In this document: piece after piece, positions 34,001 to 47,460 of the stretch
Position numbering within the stretch: position 1 is the stretch's first letter
Layout: each line of letters starts with the position of its first letter
From: Cycas panzhihuaensis
Taxonomy: Eukaryota; Cycadophyta
Assembly: GCA_023213395.1 (NCBI GenBank)
Contig: CM041465.1
Location: 104,043,741-104,107,740, forward strand
Length of the DNA stretch: 64,000 nt
Direction: 5' to 3'
Made by a program: the position numbers and the translations under genes
The notes under the pieces: generated by a model
Databases searched by the model: none
The model's input: only the letters and a program-made list of their open reading frames with translations
Told to the model about the DNA's origin: nothing

Positions 34001-34372
34001 TTATGTTAAAATTTATAACATGACTTATGTAAAAATTAAGATACCATATTAAAATTAATTGTATAGGATAACAATTTAATGTAATGAAGCATGAGGAATT
34101 GCATTAGATTGGCAAATTATGTTAACTACTTATGGTTAATACTAAGTGGTGATTAATTAATATTAAGCTAAAAGACACAAATACTAAGAGTTACAACCAT
34201 TAATAATTACATTGTTTAAGGTGCTATACTAATGCCTATGTGGTATTTGTAATATGATCAATCATATCGAGGAAAATGTATCGATCATGATTAGAAAAAA
34301 TATAGTCAACCATTTTTCCTAAGTGGATTTTTTATTGAAAGGGTTTTTCTATGTTAAACATGTGTACTATGT
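31093..34372. other. AT-rich DNA without recognisable genes
   Basis: About 3.3 kb, no long open frames, no domain motif I can support. Contains T-runs (about 32448-32480) and degenerate TATC/TATT repeats (32730-32840). A stretch near 31672-31710 (AATGTGGAAAACCTTACTAGGAAAAA) resembles sequence often seen in old plant retroelements, but this is too weak to call. Confidence 0.5.
32730..32840. repeat. Degenerate (TATC/TATT)n tetranucleotide tract
   Basis: Repeated CTATCTATTTATCTA-type units with substitutions. Confidence 0.7.
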
Positions 34373-34679
34373 GTAGAAAAATAAAATTGATAGAAAATAA
34401 TAATACCTAAATAAAATGAACAACAATAACCACCAAAATCATAATGGCATTCTTAAGGTACCTTAACTTTGATTAAGACTACAAGAACATTATTACATCA
34501 ATATTTCAATGTGATACATTGAGTGTCTATTTATAATACAAAACTTGGCTATGCATAGGACCCACCACAAAATACCAACATTATAAAATTAATTTCACAA
34601 ATATATATTATCATTGTGTCTCATGAAGCATGAACCAAGTTATTTTAACACTCCTCCATAATATACATTTAAGAACATA

Positions 34680-35559
34680 GATGTTGCTTTGAATTTGCAA
34701 TGCTTAAACTTCCAAAATATCTTAAAAATGATATATGGAACTTGGTCTTCAATTTGATCTCTAACTTGTCTTTGTTATATCAACTCTTGAATATAGTAAT
34801 GATGCTTGATCTTGATATGCTTCATTCTCACATGTAGAACTAGATTCTTTGATATTTAAATTGTACTCTAATTATTACAATAAATCACTATAGGACCATT
34901 TTTTCTTTTGATGTAGGTCTTCAAGTAATCATCTAATCCAAATTTCTCATTGACTTGTTGCTTCAATGACTTTGTATTCTATTTCAAGTTCATCATTCTA
35001 AGTCACTTGAGATCTTGTCATTCTCTTATCAAAATTTAGATCAAGAATATCTCTTGGATTAGACTCAATCATAATCTTTTTATCTTCATCAACTTATAAA
35101 TTCTTCTTATTATTTGAATAATTAGAATTATCTTTTAAAACTTATATACTTAAATTTGAATCGGTATTTGAAATAAGAACTTCACTTGTATTTGAACCAT
35201 CAATAACATAAATAGATATAATGAAATTTGGTTTATCTTCAACTTCAAGTAAAATCGCCTTTGAAGTAATAAGAACATCTAAAGAAACTTTGACATATTA
35301 AATTGTTTGATCACAATCATCAATAGATTCTTTACATCTAATAATAGTAATAGGTTCATCACACTTAACATACTTAATAGTAGTAGTCTCATCAATAGTT
35401 TCATCAAATTTAACAATATATTCAATAATAGTCTCTTCATATTTAGTAGTAGATCCATCAATAATTTTATTAAATATATTCTCCTTTTCTTGATATATAT
35501 TTTCTTCTTGGACTTCAAATTTCTAGCATATATATTTTTTTGAGACTTTTGCATTTGCC
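34680..35559 (-). pseudogene. Acidic linker and pol scraps of remnant J
   Basis: Minus-strand translation gives an imperfectly repetitive acidic segment (YEETIIEYIVKFDETIDETT, then VKCDEPITII and KESIDDCDQTI), followed by a continuing frame with DLNFDKRMTRSQV and VIEATSQ. The last resembles the entry into copia RT (usual EA..QW). No catalytic RT motif is seen before the LTR, so most of pol is deleted. The acidic segment has no recognised function. Confidence 0.45.
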
Positions 35560-35975
35560 TAAGAATCATATGTAGTATTACCTTGAGGCTTTGGTCTTCT
35601 GAAATGAATTAGGTTTATCAACCTTTTCAAGATTATTTTTATCTTCAACAATCATTAAATTTTTAACTGGCTTGACTTCTAGAGCATAAATAGACTTTAA
35701 CATGTCCCATGTTTTTTTTTCAGAAGCAATATGATATACCTATTTGAATATATCCCTTTCTAAAGTAGAAAAGATGTAGCTGAGTGCTTTTACATCCTTT
35801 TCTAATAATTCCATCAATCCATGTTCTTTATTAGGTGTTAATTTTGCTTCAGGATAAATTGGTTTTGGAGCTTTGTATCCTTTAATAGCAATTTCCCATA
35901 ATTACTTACTTAACTAGACAAAGTGATTTTTCCTATTGAATTTAGGAACCACAAGAATTGGATGAGAAATTTCCA
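35560..35975 (-). pseudogene. gag: Copia-type gag remnant (J)
   Basis: On the minus strand from about 35975: MEISHPILVVPKFNRKNHFV, then LWEIAIKGYKAPKP, LMELLEKDVKALSYIFSTLE, VYHIASEKKTWDMLKSIYA. The P.F...N and A..TWD.L patterns fit the UBN2-type gag of copia elements. Single-base stops (for example in FV.LSK and FK.VYHI) interrupt. Past 35560 the frame moves into a Thr/Glu/Asp-rich segment. This is an old degraded copy; family assignment is moderate. Confidence 0.65.
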
Positions 35976-36000
35976 TTTTGCAAATAATCACATCAATTCA

Positions 36001-36985
36001 TTATACTCAATTTGTATAAATTATGCTTCTTAATTTTCTCCCATGGTTCTATAATAATGCATTAACTTGTATCTAAAGATTCATTTGAGTTGTGTTATAT
36101 GAGTCATAAAATTTACCTTGATATTGTGGAGCTCCTACAATAGTGGTTATTTAACTTGTGTGACTTGCTATCTTTTGCCCCTGGTTTGTCATTGCCATTA
36201 CAAGTCTTTTTTATTAAAGGCATTACTTAAAGAAATTTAATCTATTTAGCTATTACACCCTTCGAGGAGATTTGTTATGTGTTAATTGCATGATTCACAT
36301 AGAGATTATATAGACCTATCTTGCGTCATTAAAGTTGTTATGGAATTGTTATTTATTCATATGCGATGCCATCTACATGCTTAATCTACCCTTCACTAGC
36401 TACATTCATCACATGAAGAAGTTAATTGAATTACAACAATTTCAATCGATTCTTTTATAGAAAGATTCACCATTAACCATAAATCTATGCATGTAGTTGA
36501 TAATTTCAACCTATGGTATATTATTTTTTATAAAGTTTTTGGAGATTTAATTGAATTGGTTTTTTTTAGTTCCAATTGCAAGCCTCCTTCAGATCAAAGG
36601 AAGGTCATATACAACCCCCATATGACCAGTAACTGACCAATTTAGGTGCTAAAACCCTAAACCTTTCCTTTTTTTTTCTGATTTTATTTTTTCATAAAAG
36701 GGTACCTATAAATTTTCTTTAATATCTTGAGTTCTGGGTGTCCATTTTCTAAATCGTATAAATTGTTGGAATCTTGACTCAGAGGCAGTCATTTTGCTAT
36801 ATGATTTGATATATTTTGGTGTTGTCTTCAAAGAGATATTTTATCTCAAAGTTGAAACAATTTATTGAAACCCTAAGTAAAATTTAAGAATTTCTATCTC
36901 TTCCAAACCCTCCTATCATTCTTTCTACCTCTAGTAGATCATAGGGAAGGTTATTTCGAACCCTATTTATGTGCCTAAAGTTAGT
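36001..36985. other. AT-rich spacer, no gene seen
   Basis: No open frame or motif I can support between remnants J and F. It may include the degraded 5' end of F, but no LTR matching 38407-38641 is visible here. Confidence 0.45.
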
Positions 36986-37089
36986 GTTAAGTTATTATAA
37001 CTTTGAGTCCTACTAAATATTTGGTGGTAGAAGGTGGTTCCAATCAAGGGATATGGTTATCTTGTTATTATGGCAATGTATCCAGTTAC

Positions 37090-37975
37090 TTAATCATTGC
37101 CAAAGTTCAATAGAAGAGACTATCTACCATGGTCAAGGCAAGTATAAGTTGTTTTACAATCAAGATATTTATGAAATTTTGTTTCTCATGGACTCACAGA
37201 ACCACAACTGATATCACCTAATACTTAGTTGATACTTGATCAAGAGTTACATAAGCTCATAAGGAAAGATAGTGAGTCACTCACTGTCATGTATGTAGTC
37301 ATAACTAAACACATATTTTCTCATATATATGGAGCTACTACTTCTTATGATGCATGGAATATTTTAAAGTTTGCTTATATAAGTGCTACAACTTAAAGGC
37401 TATACAATCTAAGATGAAATTCCAATAATAAGAAGATGATACCTACATAATCCATTAATGAGTTCATTACAAAGACACATAATTAGGTCAATAAAATGGC
37501 ATATTTAGGAGAACAAATTTTTGAATAGAGAATTATGGAGAAGATACTAAGGAGCACATGTGAAGTTAGCAAATTTGAGAACATTATGACTACTATTGGG
37601 GTAACAAAGGATTTATATACTTTAACTATTGATCAATTATTGTTTATGTTACTTAATGTGGAAGAAAAGAATAAAAATAAGATTATAAATATGAATTTGG
37701 ACCAAGCTTTATCCGTTAAGGCTAGCTTGAGGGAGAGATTTAGGAAACCAATTTCTCAAAGGACAAATCCACCTCAAGAAGCAAATTTCCAATAAAATTT
37801 ATGTGGAGGAAATCAAGGAAATTATTTAAGAGAAAGATCAAGAAGATGAAATCAAGGAAGAGGTAGGAGTTCTACACCTCAAGGTAGAGGTACATCTCAA
37901 GGGAGAGGTAGAGGTTATGGACATCAATGTTATAGGTATGGTAGGTATGGTCACTTGGTTAATAATTATATTCAA
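37090..37975 (+). pseudogene. gag: Copia F gag
   Basis: LPKFNRRDYLPWSRQ near 37098, then GATTSYDAWNILKFAYISATT, and an intact stretch 37535-37795: EKILRSTCEVSKFENIMTTI, VTKDLYTLTIDQLLFMLLNVEEK. This is the UBN2-type gag pattern (kdL..LT.d.L...L...E). After 37800 comes an Arg/Gly-rich region (GRGRSSTPQGRGTSQGRGRG-like) leading to a damaged zinc knuckle near 37925-37970 (CYRYGRYGHLVNN). Stops before 37535 break the N-terminal half. Confidence 0.82.
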
Positions 37976-38039
37976 TAAATACAATTACAAATATGCCAAG
38001 TAATATATCAAAAGGTGAGAGCCTATTTTATATTAACTT

Positions 38040-38423
38040 GATGGCTAGTTCTTCTATAAAGGATGAATGGTTTATTGATTCTGGATGCTTAACTCATACG
38101 ACTCATTATGCTGAATCCTTCAAAGATTGATAAAGATCAAAAAGGAAAAGTTGTGTTTAGAGATGATATATAGGACGTTCAAGGAAAAGGAATTGTTTCC
38201 ATTTCAACAAATAATGGAAAGAACAAAGCACACTGAGATAAAACATCACTACATTCAAAAGCTAGTTAAAAAAGGTCAAATTGAACCTCTCCATTGCAAA
38301 ATAAAAGATCAAGTTATGGATCTATTTAAGAAGGCATTATTAAAGATGAAGCATGACCAATTTAAAGAAGACTTGGGAGTTTTACCAAGTGTGCATTATG
38401 GGGGAGTGTTAGAAGAAAAGTGA
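38040..38423 (+). pseudogene. pol: Copia F protease start fused to RNase H end
   Basis: DEWFIDSGCLTHTTHYAE near 38060-38112 is the copia protease active site with an intact D-S-G. About 200 nt later, in the frame starting at 38127, the sequence DLFKKALLKMKHDQFKEDLG is the extreme C-terminus of copia RNase H (usual D.FTKAL....F...LG). Everything between (protease body, integrase, RT) is missing, so the element has collapsed by internal deletion. The frame ends with TGA at 38421-38423, just behind the LTR start. Confidence 0.75.
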
Positions 38424-38641
38424 TTTGTAATATACATTTATGTTTAATAGTATTGTTGTTATTTTCAATTCTTAGTGGGCCTACAAAATCAAATGAAAAT
38501 TATTATATACTCATCAATCTAATAAGTATATAAAAATATTATAAATGGTTATTTTTTCATTTGAGTTGATTAAAGGTATCTTGCGGCACCATTTTACATT
38601 TTGGCTTGTTCTATTATCTTGCTTATTTATTTTGTTTTACA
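38407..38641 (+). repeat. 3' LTR of copia F
   Basis: TGTTAGAAG...GTTTTACA, 235 nt, directly after the purine tract. Its reverse complement recurs at 39077-39310. Confidence 0.88.
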
Positions 38642-39063
38642 CTGTAGGCTAGATTTTTCCATGACAATAAATACTTCATAATAATGGTGGAAAAGCCCAC
38701 TCTACTAATGACTGTTATGGCAATAAATGAAATAGGGGAATCTCTGCAATAATACGACATAGGCACATAATGACAACAACAATACAACACACTAAGTAGG
38801 TGTGTATCGACCAACACTATGAAGTATACAAGTATATGCATGATAGGCTTAGGGTTTCACCCTAATACATCCACAAATGATGAGGAGAGCCGCCTCCTCT
38901 CATAATCATCAAACAAAGAAACCTTTAATATGGCACAATAGGAAATCGATGAATAGGCTCTATGGAGCCACATCCATAATGTCACAATGATAAACTAGCA
39001 ACCTTAACATTAGCAAACAACTCAATGATGACAAATCTACAATAGATGAAATTCTCCCAATAA
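38642..39063 (-). other. Leader of an inverted copia copy
   Basis: Lies between the two inverted LTRs. On the minus strand it follows the primer site at 39076-39064. No coding motif recognised. Confidence 0.5.
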
Positions 39064-39076
39064 GGCTCTAATACCA
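39064..39076 (-). promoter_or_regulatory. Primer-binding site of the inverted copia copy
   Basis: TGGTATTAGAGCC on the minus strand, directly abutting the LTR end at 39077. Confidence 0.85.
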
Positions 39077-39310
39077 TGTAAAATAAAATGAATAAGCAGG
39101 ATAATAGAATAAGCTGGGATATAAAATGATATTACGAGATGCTCTCAATTAACTCAGATAAAAAAATAACCATTTACAATATGTTTATCTACTCATTAGA
39201 TTGAAGGGTATATAATAATTTTAAATTGATTTTATAGGCCCACTAACATTGAAAGTAGTAATAATATTATTATGTATAAATATGCATTATAAATCATCCT
39301 TTTTCTAATA
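39077..39310 (-). repeat. Inverted LTR of the F family
   Basis: Reverse complement of 38407-38641 with TGTAAAATAAAATG... on the + strand; 234 nt. With a primer site next to it, it is the 5' LTR of a minus-strand copy whose body is missing. Confidence 0.85.
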
Positions 39311-39337
39311 TTGTATACCTATGCTCTTTTATGTATA

Positions 39338-39389
<52 letters not shown>

Positions 39390-39917
39390 CAAAACACTAG
39401 TTGTTCAGAAATACATGACTTTATAATTTCATATTTCATCCTATTGGATCGGAGTTAAACAAATGTACATAGTTGTGGCTATGGTTGTGTGGAGGTGATA
39501 AAATCAAAAGTTACCTAGTAACATTGGTGAAAGCCTTGTTTGTGGTAACTTAAATATTTTTTGACAACTAAAAGAGTGATATAGATGTGTAATGGTAACT
39601 GAAGAGGTAAAATTCACCTTCCCATAATATTTTATCCTTGTCTATGATTATAAATTATTATTGGATACTATCTCAATCATGTTGGGCTAGTGCTGAAGTT
39701 TTCCAAGGTTGTTTACATAAGTTAGACATTTTAATTGCCTCCTGAGATACATTTGAAAGTGATCTAATAGTGGTGGGCTATATTGGGCTTATTTTAAGAG
39801 TGTTGGGATTAATTTAAAGATTATTTGGATATGTTGGGTGTTAGATCTTGTGCTTGGACAATAGAAAGACTAGTAGCACCTTCCATGTATATGATTGGAT
39901 CTATTTAAGGAATTTTT
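39311..39917. other. AT-rich flank without recognised gene
   Basis: Includes an (AT)n tract at 39340-39386. The rest is unassigned. Confidence 0.5.
39340..39386. repeat. (AT)n microsatellite
   Basis: Perfect AT dinucleotides, about 47 nt. Confidence 0.95.
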
Positions 39918-41643
<1,726 letters not shown>

Positions 41644-43143
41644 TTTCCCTCTTAATGCTAAACCATATCATATAAGTACTTTAAGCGTCCATATAAAAGC
41701 TAAACATCAATTAGAGCACATAAGTAATCGATTATTGTACCCTTTAGTCCTTGAAATTGTCCTTCTTGTACATGTTTCACTAACATTTTCCTACTAAACA
41801 ATCTTTACCTACTCCCATTTTACCTGTTTCTATAGCTCTTAACTAAGGTTACACCTCTAGGAGACAAACCTAGTTGGAAACCCTCAACCTTGTCCATTAT
41901 ACAATGAAACAAACTTATATAATTGGTTATTTGATCAGAACCATGTGACAAAACACCTCTTTTTTCAGGAATTGGTTCTATTTTAATACCTTCTTGACTT
42001 AATATCTAAATTTCACACCATTAAAACTACCTTGAAAAATCCTTAAAGCATATTATGTTACCACTCGCTAGAGATTCCTATGAGTCAGCTTTGGAATATA
42101 ATTGATAACACCTTAATTTGATGTCATATGAGGGAGTTATGGTCATTTTTGTGAGCATAGATATACTTTTTGATGAAAAATTAAAAAAAAATAAAAACCT
42201 TTTAAGTTGACCTCCCATCATATTAAAACAGATATACGATCAATCCAACGACTAAGTAGACTTCACCTAATATTATAATAGAACTACCCAACTATTGTTG
42301 GAGCTAAACAATAGCTAGAGATAGCTCAAAATCACATTAGCATGCTACTAAAATATTAATGTATTCCATGTAATAAGTACAAAGCTAAAATATAAGCAAA
42401 ATTGGGGAAAATAGAATATAACCCAAAAAACCATAAAATTGTATGAACCATAATTGCTCTTTCATATATCACCATGGCCCTCAAAGTAGCCTATAACCTC
42501 TATTATGACATTAGATCTCCTCCTACAATATATTGTGGCTTAGAAATAAAGATATCTTTCATTTAACATTTCAATTTCTTCATCAAACAATAACTTTCAA
42601 CTTCAACTTATTGATAGGGTGGCACCATTAAACAAGAACCCCAATAAACATGCTTTATGTTACACTCACAACACTACTGGTAATTTTCTTCATAAAGTAT
42701 ATGATCTCTCAAATCAATAAGCTCCATATCAACCCCATAACTTGCTAGTTTTCTTTAACATGAGCTAACAAATTGTTAGTTACTTTTAACATGCCAAAAA
42801 ACCCTCTTTAATCATGGTACCACTTCATGATAGAAGATAAAACTATGCCTAACTTCCCACAATACCATGTTCATAGGGTGATTAGGCCTATATCCAAAGC
42901 CCTACTCTCAGACTTACCTATAACACCTACATGTATATTGGTAAAGCATATAAATAACTATTCTAATAATAAATCAAACATGTAACAAACCTTTATGGGA
43001 TTTGAGATAACTATAACAACTATGCTCCTGACTAGATTTACTACATAGGCATTAATATATTCCAAGCTCACGACACCAACATGCTTCTAAGTGCTATATA
43101 TAACTGTAGTTTAAAACCATCAACAATCTATAATATAACTCGG
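41644..43143 (-). other. Internal region of element E (left part)
   Basis: AT-rich, no gene motif recognised on either strand. It starts with the purine tract at 41644-41653. Confidence 0.5.
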
Positions 43144-43148
43144 CCTTA

Positions 43149-43502
43149 TGTGATGAACCTTCATCACATGCTAGAGAGGGTTAATATTTGTGAAGTTAAG
43201 TAGGATAAGGATTATGGAGGTTAAGGTTAGGAGTATTTAATAATATTAGAAATGTAGGATTGGGTTGCTTAGTAGTAGAATAATGTAATAATGAGGTGAT
43301 CCTCTTATAAATATGATACTCCCATCTTATGTAAGGTCATGTTGATGTTTATGAATATAATCTCATTTGGGTTTACTTCGATGTTATCTTGCTTCTCATT
43401 TAGTGCTTTACATCTCCACCTACCACTCTATTCACCTCCATCTCCTTGCATTCTTACTCTTTGCTCTTATATCACTATGGTAATAAGAGTTGGCCTGTCA
43501 CA
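43149..43502 (+). repeat. 5' LTR of element G
   Basis: TGTGATGAACCTTCATCACATG... to CCTGTCACA. The first 22 bases form a near-palindrome (GATGAACCTTCATC). Confidence 0.9.
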
Positions 43503-43504
43503 AA

Positions 43505-43516
43505 TGGTATCAAAGC
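43505..43516 (+). promoter_or_regulatory. Primer-binding site of element G
   Basis: TGGTATCAAAGC, one mismatch to the tRNA-Met complement. Confidence 0.85.
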
Positions 43517-43524
43517 TAAGGTAA

Positions 43525-43848
<324 letters not shown>

Positions 43849-44033
43849 ATTTCTTTTCCTCCTTATTTATTGTAGGTGTTGAGTATGGTTTGTTCTCTAT
43901 ATTCATCAACTATGTAGATAGCCAATGAAGGTTTGCTAGTTTATTTTTTAGGAGCTTGCAATTAGGGTTTTACTTTTCAGGAGCTTTCAATAAGGGTTAT
44001 AGTTTATTTATGAGGAAATTACTATCATGTAAA

Positions 44034-44438
44034 TGTTAGAATATAATGTTTAATATATAAGTGTTCTATATAAAGTGTGTTTTAGAGTCAATAGAGTTAT
44101 AGTCCTAAGTATTAAGGTTTAAAGGTCTTACATTATAATGGTATATGGGAAGTTAAAAGGTCATTGGTTAGTTAGTTGGTAATGTATCATTCGATAGGTT
44201 AGAGGTATTTATCCCACATGTGTCACATCCTTCTTATGTATTCCCACCTATGATGTATAAATAGGTGGTTAAGGTAGAGTAATATAATCAAGTCATCATG
44301 GAGATTCATGTTGAGTCTATGGTGCAATAGTATTCTAGTGTAATCTTGCTTATGATGAGTTAATACAATTTATGCTTTGTTCATTAATCTTATTGATTGT
44401 GTTTGGTGTTGAATGCTTCTCATATTAAAAATCTAACA
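44034..44438 (+). repeat. 5' LTR of element H
   Basis: 405 nt, TGTTAGAATATAATG...AATCTAACA, with perfect TGTTAGA/TCTAACA terminal inverted ends. Confidence 0.92.
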
Positions 44439-44450
44439 TGGTATCAGAGC
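44439..44450 (+). promoter_or_regulatory. Primer-binding site of element H
   Basis: TGGTATCAGAGC immediately after the LTR. Confidence 0.93.
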
Positions 44451-46600
44451 ATGCCATCATGTTATAAGAATAAGATTGAGAGAGGAGAAGTCTAATGAAG
44501 GATAAAACATTCAAGTAAGGAGGTGGCTCCATTAAGTCATTACCAGATTAGAGATTGAATTGAAGAGAAGTTTCAAGGCCTTGTTACAAAGTGTGCTAGA
44601 TAACATCAATCTTATGTTAGTGAAGCAGTAATGAGCTAGGGTTTTATCCTATGAAGGATTTGGTTGATGGAAATTTTTGAAGTTGAATTTAATGGTGGTA
44701 TATGATAGCTATTATTTTTTTGGTTGCCCAGTGAAATCTAAGATTTTATTCCTATAAATATCTTTATGTTAAAAATATTGAGGAACTAATCAGTGTCAAT
44801 TACTAATTAATTTTTTAAATCTCTGCCATGAGTAGAGAAAGGAAATCTATCCATTATAATTCAAAGAAACAACTGTGAGGAGGATAAAGAATTGCCATAA
44901 ATTGTGAGGAACTTGAAAAACAAAATAGAAGGGGTAGTTTAGCCATATCAAAGGGCTCATATATAGAGACTGCATTGAAGCCTACCTTGAAATATAATAG
45001 TAGCTCTATTTGTTCAGATCGTAGGAGTTACCAGTTGAGGTGAGATAGCCTACTAAGGGCAAATTCCTCCTATAGAACCTTTGAAGAGACCCATGTTATT
45101 ATGCACTAGTTGCATTGAGCATCAACAGTTAAACCTGGGTAGAAAGGAAACCCTGGTGTATAAAGCAAAATAGCCCAGAGGAGCAGTTATAGTCCCTACC
45201 TCCCATGTTCTCCCAATATTAGGATTAACCATACCATTGAGAGTTTGTATTTTGTAGTCCCCTTATGATGGAAATAATGAGTCACATTATACACTCCATA
45301 ACATTGGAGGAGTAGAGGAAGTTACTATGATTTTAAGGGGAGCAGTCATGCTACAGAGGATCTATTATAATGTAGCTATTGAAATCTTTCTATCATGAGT
45401 GTTGATCATTACAAAGTCTATGGAGGTTATGGAGGTCTCCTGTCTACACAGAGAAGCAAAAACTAACTGGTGGGCAACTTAGATGAAGGTGGTACTATTT
45501 TGACTAGGATCAATGGGTAGAGAGTAGACTATAACTGCCTGCTATTTGGATTTCAAAATGAGGGTTTGTAGATGAACAACGAGCTCTACTTGACCTTCAC
45601 CATCATCTTGTAGGGACCCACCTAAGATATTAAAATGAAAAATAATTGCTGAAATTAAAGACTTTCAGTTGAAATTAGTGGTACAACTTATGGTAATCTA
45701 AGCAAAATGTCATATTAGAATTATTGAAGCTAGAGAACGATATAGGAAAGAACGCCCAACCACATAAAGACAATAGAAGCATGCTCATAGCCATAAATAT
45801 ATTCATGCACTTCATGCCCTAACATGGGGTTTCTAGTAGCTAGGATGAAACAGAGAAAATATTTGCACAGAGAAGAAATAGTCTTAGAATAATCCACTGA
45901 AGTCAAATAGATGGATTGAAAATTTTTGAATAAATACACAAATCAAGATCATGAAGCTACCATTGATTTATTAGGTGGGATGCCTCCATGATCGAAGCAT
46001 ATTAAGAAGTAAACTATAAAGTTGGTTCAATCTTGAGTCAATAGATGTATAACAAAATAAAGGGGAGTTAATATTTTACAAAGGTTAACTAGGATTAAAT
46101 TAGATTGAAATCTATTTTGAAGTTTGCTCATTTATTAAATTAATTACAATTGGTACATTAAAGCACCACTGATATAATGGGCTATTAATATTTGATATAT
46201 CAACTTAGCTACTCATTTTGATTAAAATCACATATTCCTTATTGCAAGTATTCTTTTAAGCTAGTGGATATAGTTTTACCTTTTGTGGTGATGAGGTAAT
46301 GTCTCAATAGTGATATGAGATGATTATATATTTTTTCATGTGGTTATATAAAAGAAAATTAATGGGCGAGTAAGGGAAAATTTTGGGCTAGAGCTATCAA
46401 TGTCAATTCATTAATTGATAGTATGGCAAATTATTTGGTAAAGATACTTGGCTTGACATGGCTATATTGAAGACATAAACTTTGGGTAATGTTCTTTTGT
46501 TCAATTTAATCATACATTATGGAGTTAAGTAATATTATTACCTTTGTAGTAGAGAAAATTGGGTTTTGGGTAACAAATAGCAACATAGTCTTTCCTAAAT
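44451..46600. other. Non-coding or decayed first half of H interior
   Basis: No domain motif found. Short frames only. Confidence 0.45.
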
Positions 46601-46656
46601 ATATTGGAATTAATTTTTGAATCTAGAAAATTAAAATGGAGTGAATATTCATAGTT

Positions 46657-47460
46657 AAAGGACTATGGAAGATCATTCTTGGAACTAAAGTAGCTAATGA
46701 AGAAGAGGAGGAAACCTTGAAGTAGAAAAATAGAATAGCCATTGATGTAATGCTTACATCCTTTGACAAGGAAAATCTTCCTTTGCCTTATCACTTTTTC
46801 TTCTATGCACTTCAATGTACTAATTCTACTAAAAGAGCCTAGTGTTTACTAAAAGATGCATATGAAAAGAGCCCCTAAGAGGTTCTGGAGGCTCTTGAAA
46901 AGACAAACGAATTTTGTGATATAAGTAGCAAGGACCAAGCAGGAGAAAAGGATATTCTTGGATAGACTAGATGTAGTAACCTGACTAAGAACTAGAAAAC
47001 GAAGCTGGAGAGGAAAGCAAAAATAGAAAAACAAGTTGATTCTGGTAAGACTAGTTCTCATATAGATTCATCTATCACTCATAAAGGGGATGAAGAATTG
47101 TATGAATCTATTTCTAAAAATAAGACAGATGAGTACTATTTAAAATCTAAAGACACGATTTCACCAAATGCTTTAAGCCTTATTAAATTGACAATAAAGT
47201 TTGCATTTGGAATTACTAAAATAATGGATGTTGAAAAATCCAAAAGTGATTTCAAACATCAACTTTTATAGGTGGTACATCATGGAGACATGGGTACCTT
47301 AGTAGAAAGTATGGCTAACATTACTTTAATTTGTGTTAATAGAGTTATTGCTAGGGTCCAAATAATATTAGGGCATATGGTTATTTGTACATGCATAAGA
47401 CTCTCTATGATTATATTTAATTCAATTGAATTTTCTATTTTTATCTTTGAAATAATCTAA
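46657..47460 (+). pseudogene. Gag-like degraded frame of element H
   Basis: One frame can be followed for about 268 codons with only about six stops, mostly TAG. It opens with KGLWKIILGTKVANEEEE and NRIAIDVMLTSFDKE, which fits the copia gag pattern (GLW.I..GT....., then A...I..S). The remainder is Lys/Asp/Ser-rich (SSKDQAGEKD, KGDEELYESISKNKTDEYY) and ends in a hydrophobic tail (IFNSIEFSIFIFEII) that I do not recognise. It contains no zinc knuckle and no protease signature. Low substitution-driven decay in a single frame suggests it was coding when inserted. Confidence 0.55.

Larger units (their letters stand above)
34373..36000 (-). mobile_element. Minus-strand copia-like remnant J
   Basis: Read on the minus strand: a gag start near 35975, an acidic linker, scraps of pol, a purine tract TATGGAGGAG (34660-34651) and an LTR start TGTTAAAATAACTTGG from 34650 down. 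The LTR has a TATAAATAG box near 34537-34529 and may end near 34373 (TTCTACA). No second LTR is found, so the 5' end is missing or beyond recognition. Confidence 0.65.
36986..38641 (+). mobile_element. Copia remnant F, internally deleted, with 3' LTR
   Basis: gag (about 37090-37970), protease start (38040-38130), then directly the C-terminal end of RNase H (38320-38420), polypurine tract ATGGGGGAG (38398-38406) and a 235-nt 3' LTR. Integrase and RT are missing. No 5' LTR was recognised. The LTR is repeated in inverted orientation at 39077-39310. Confidence 0.8.
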
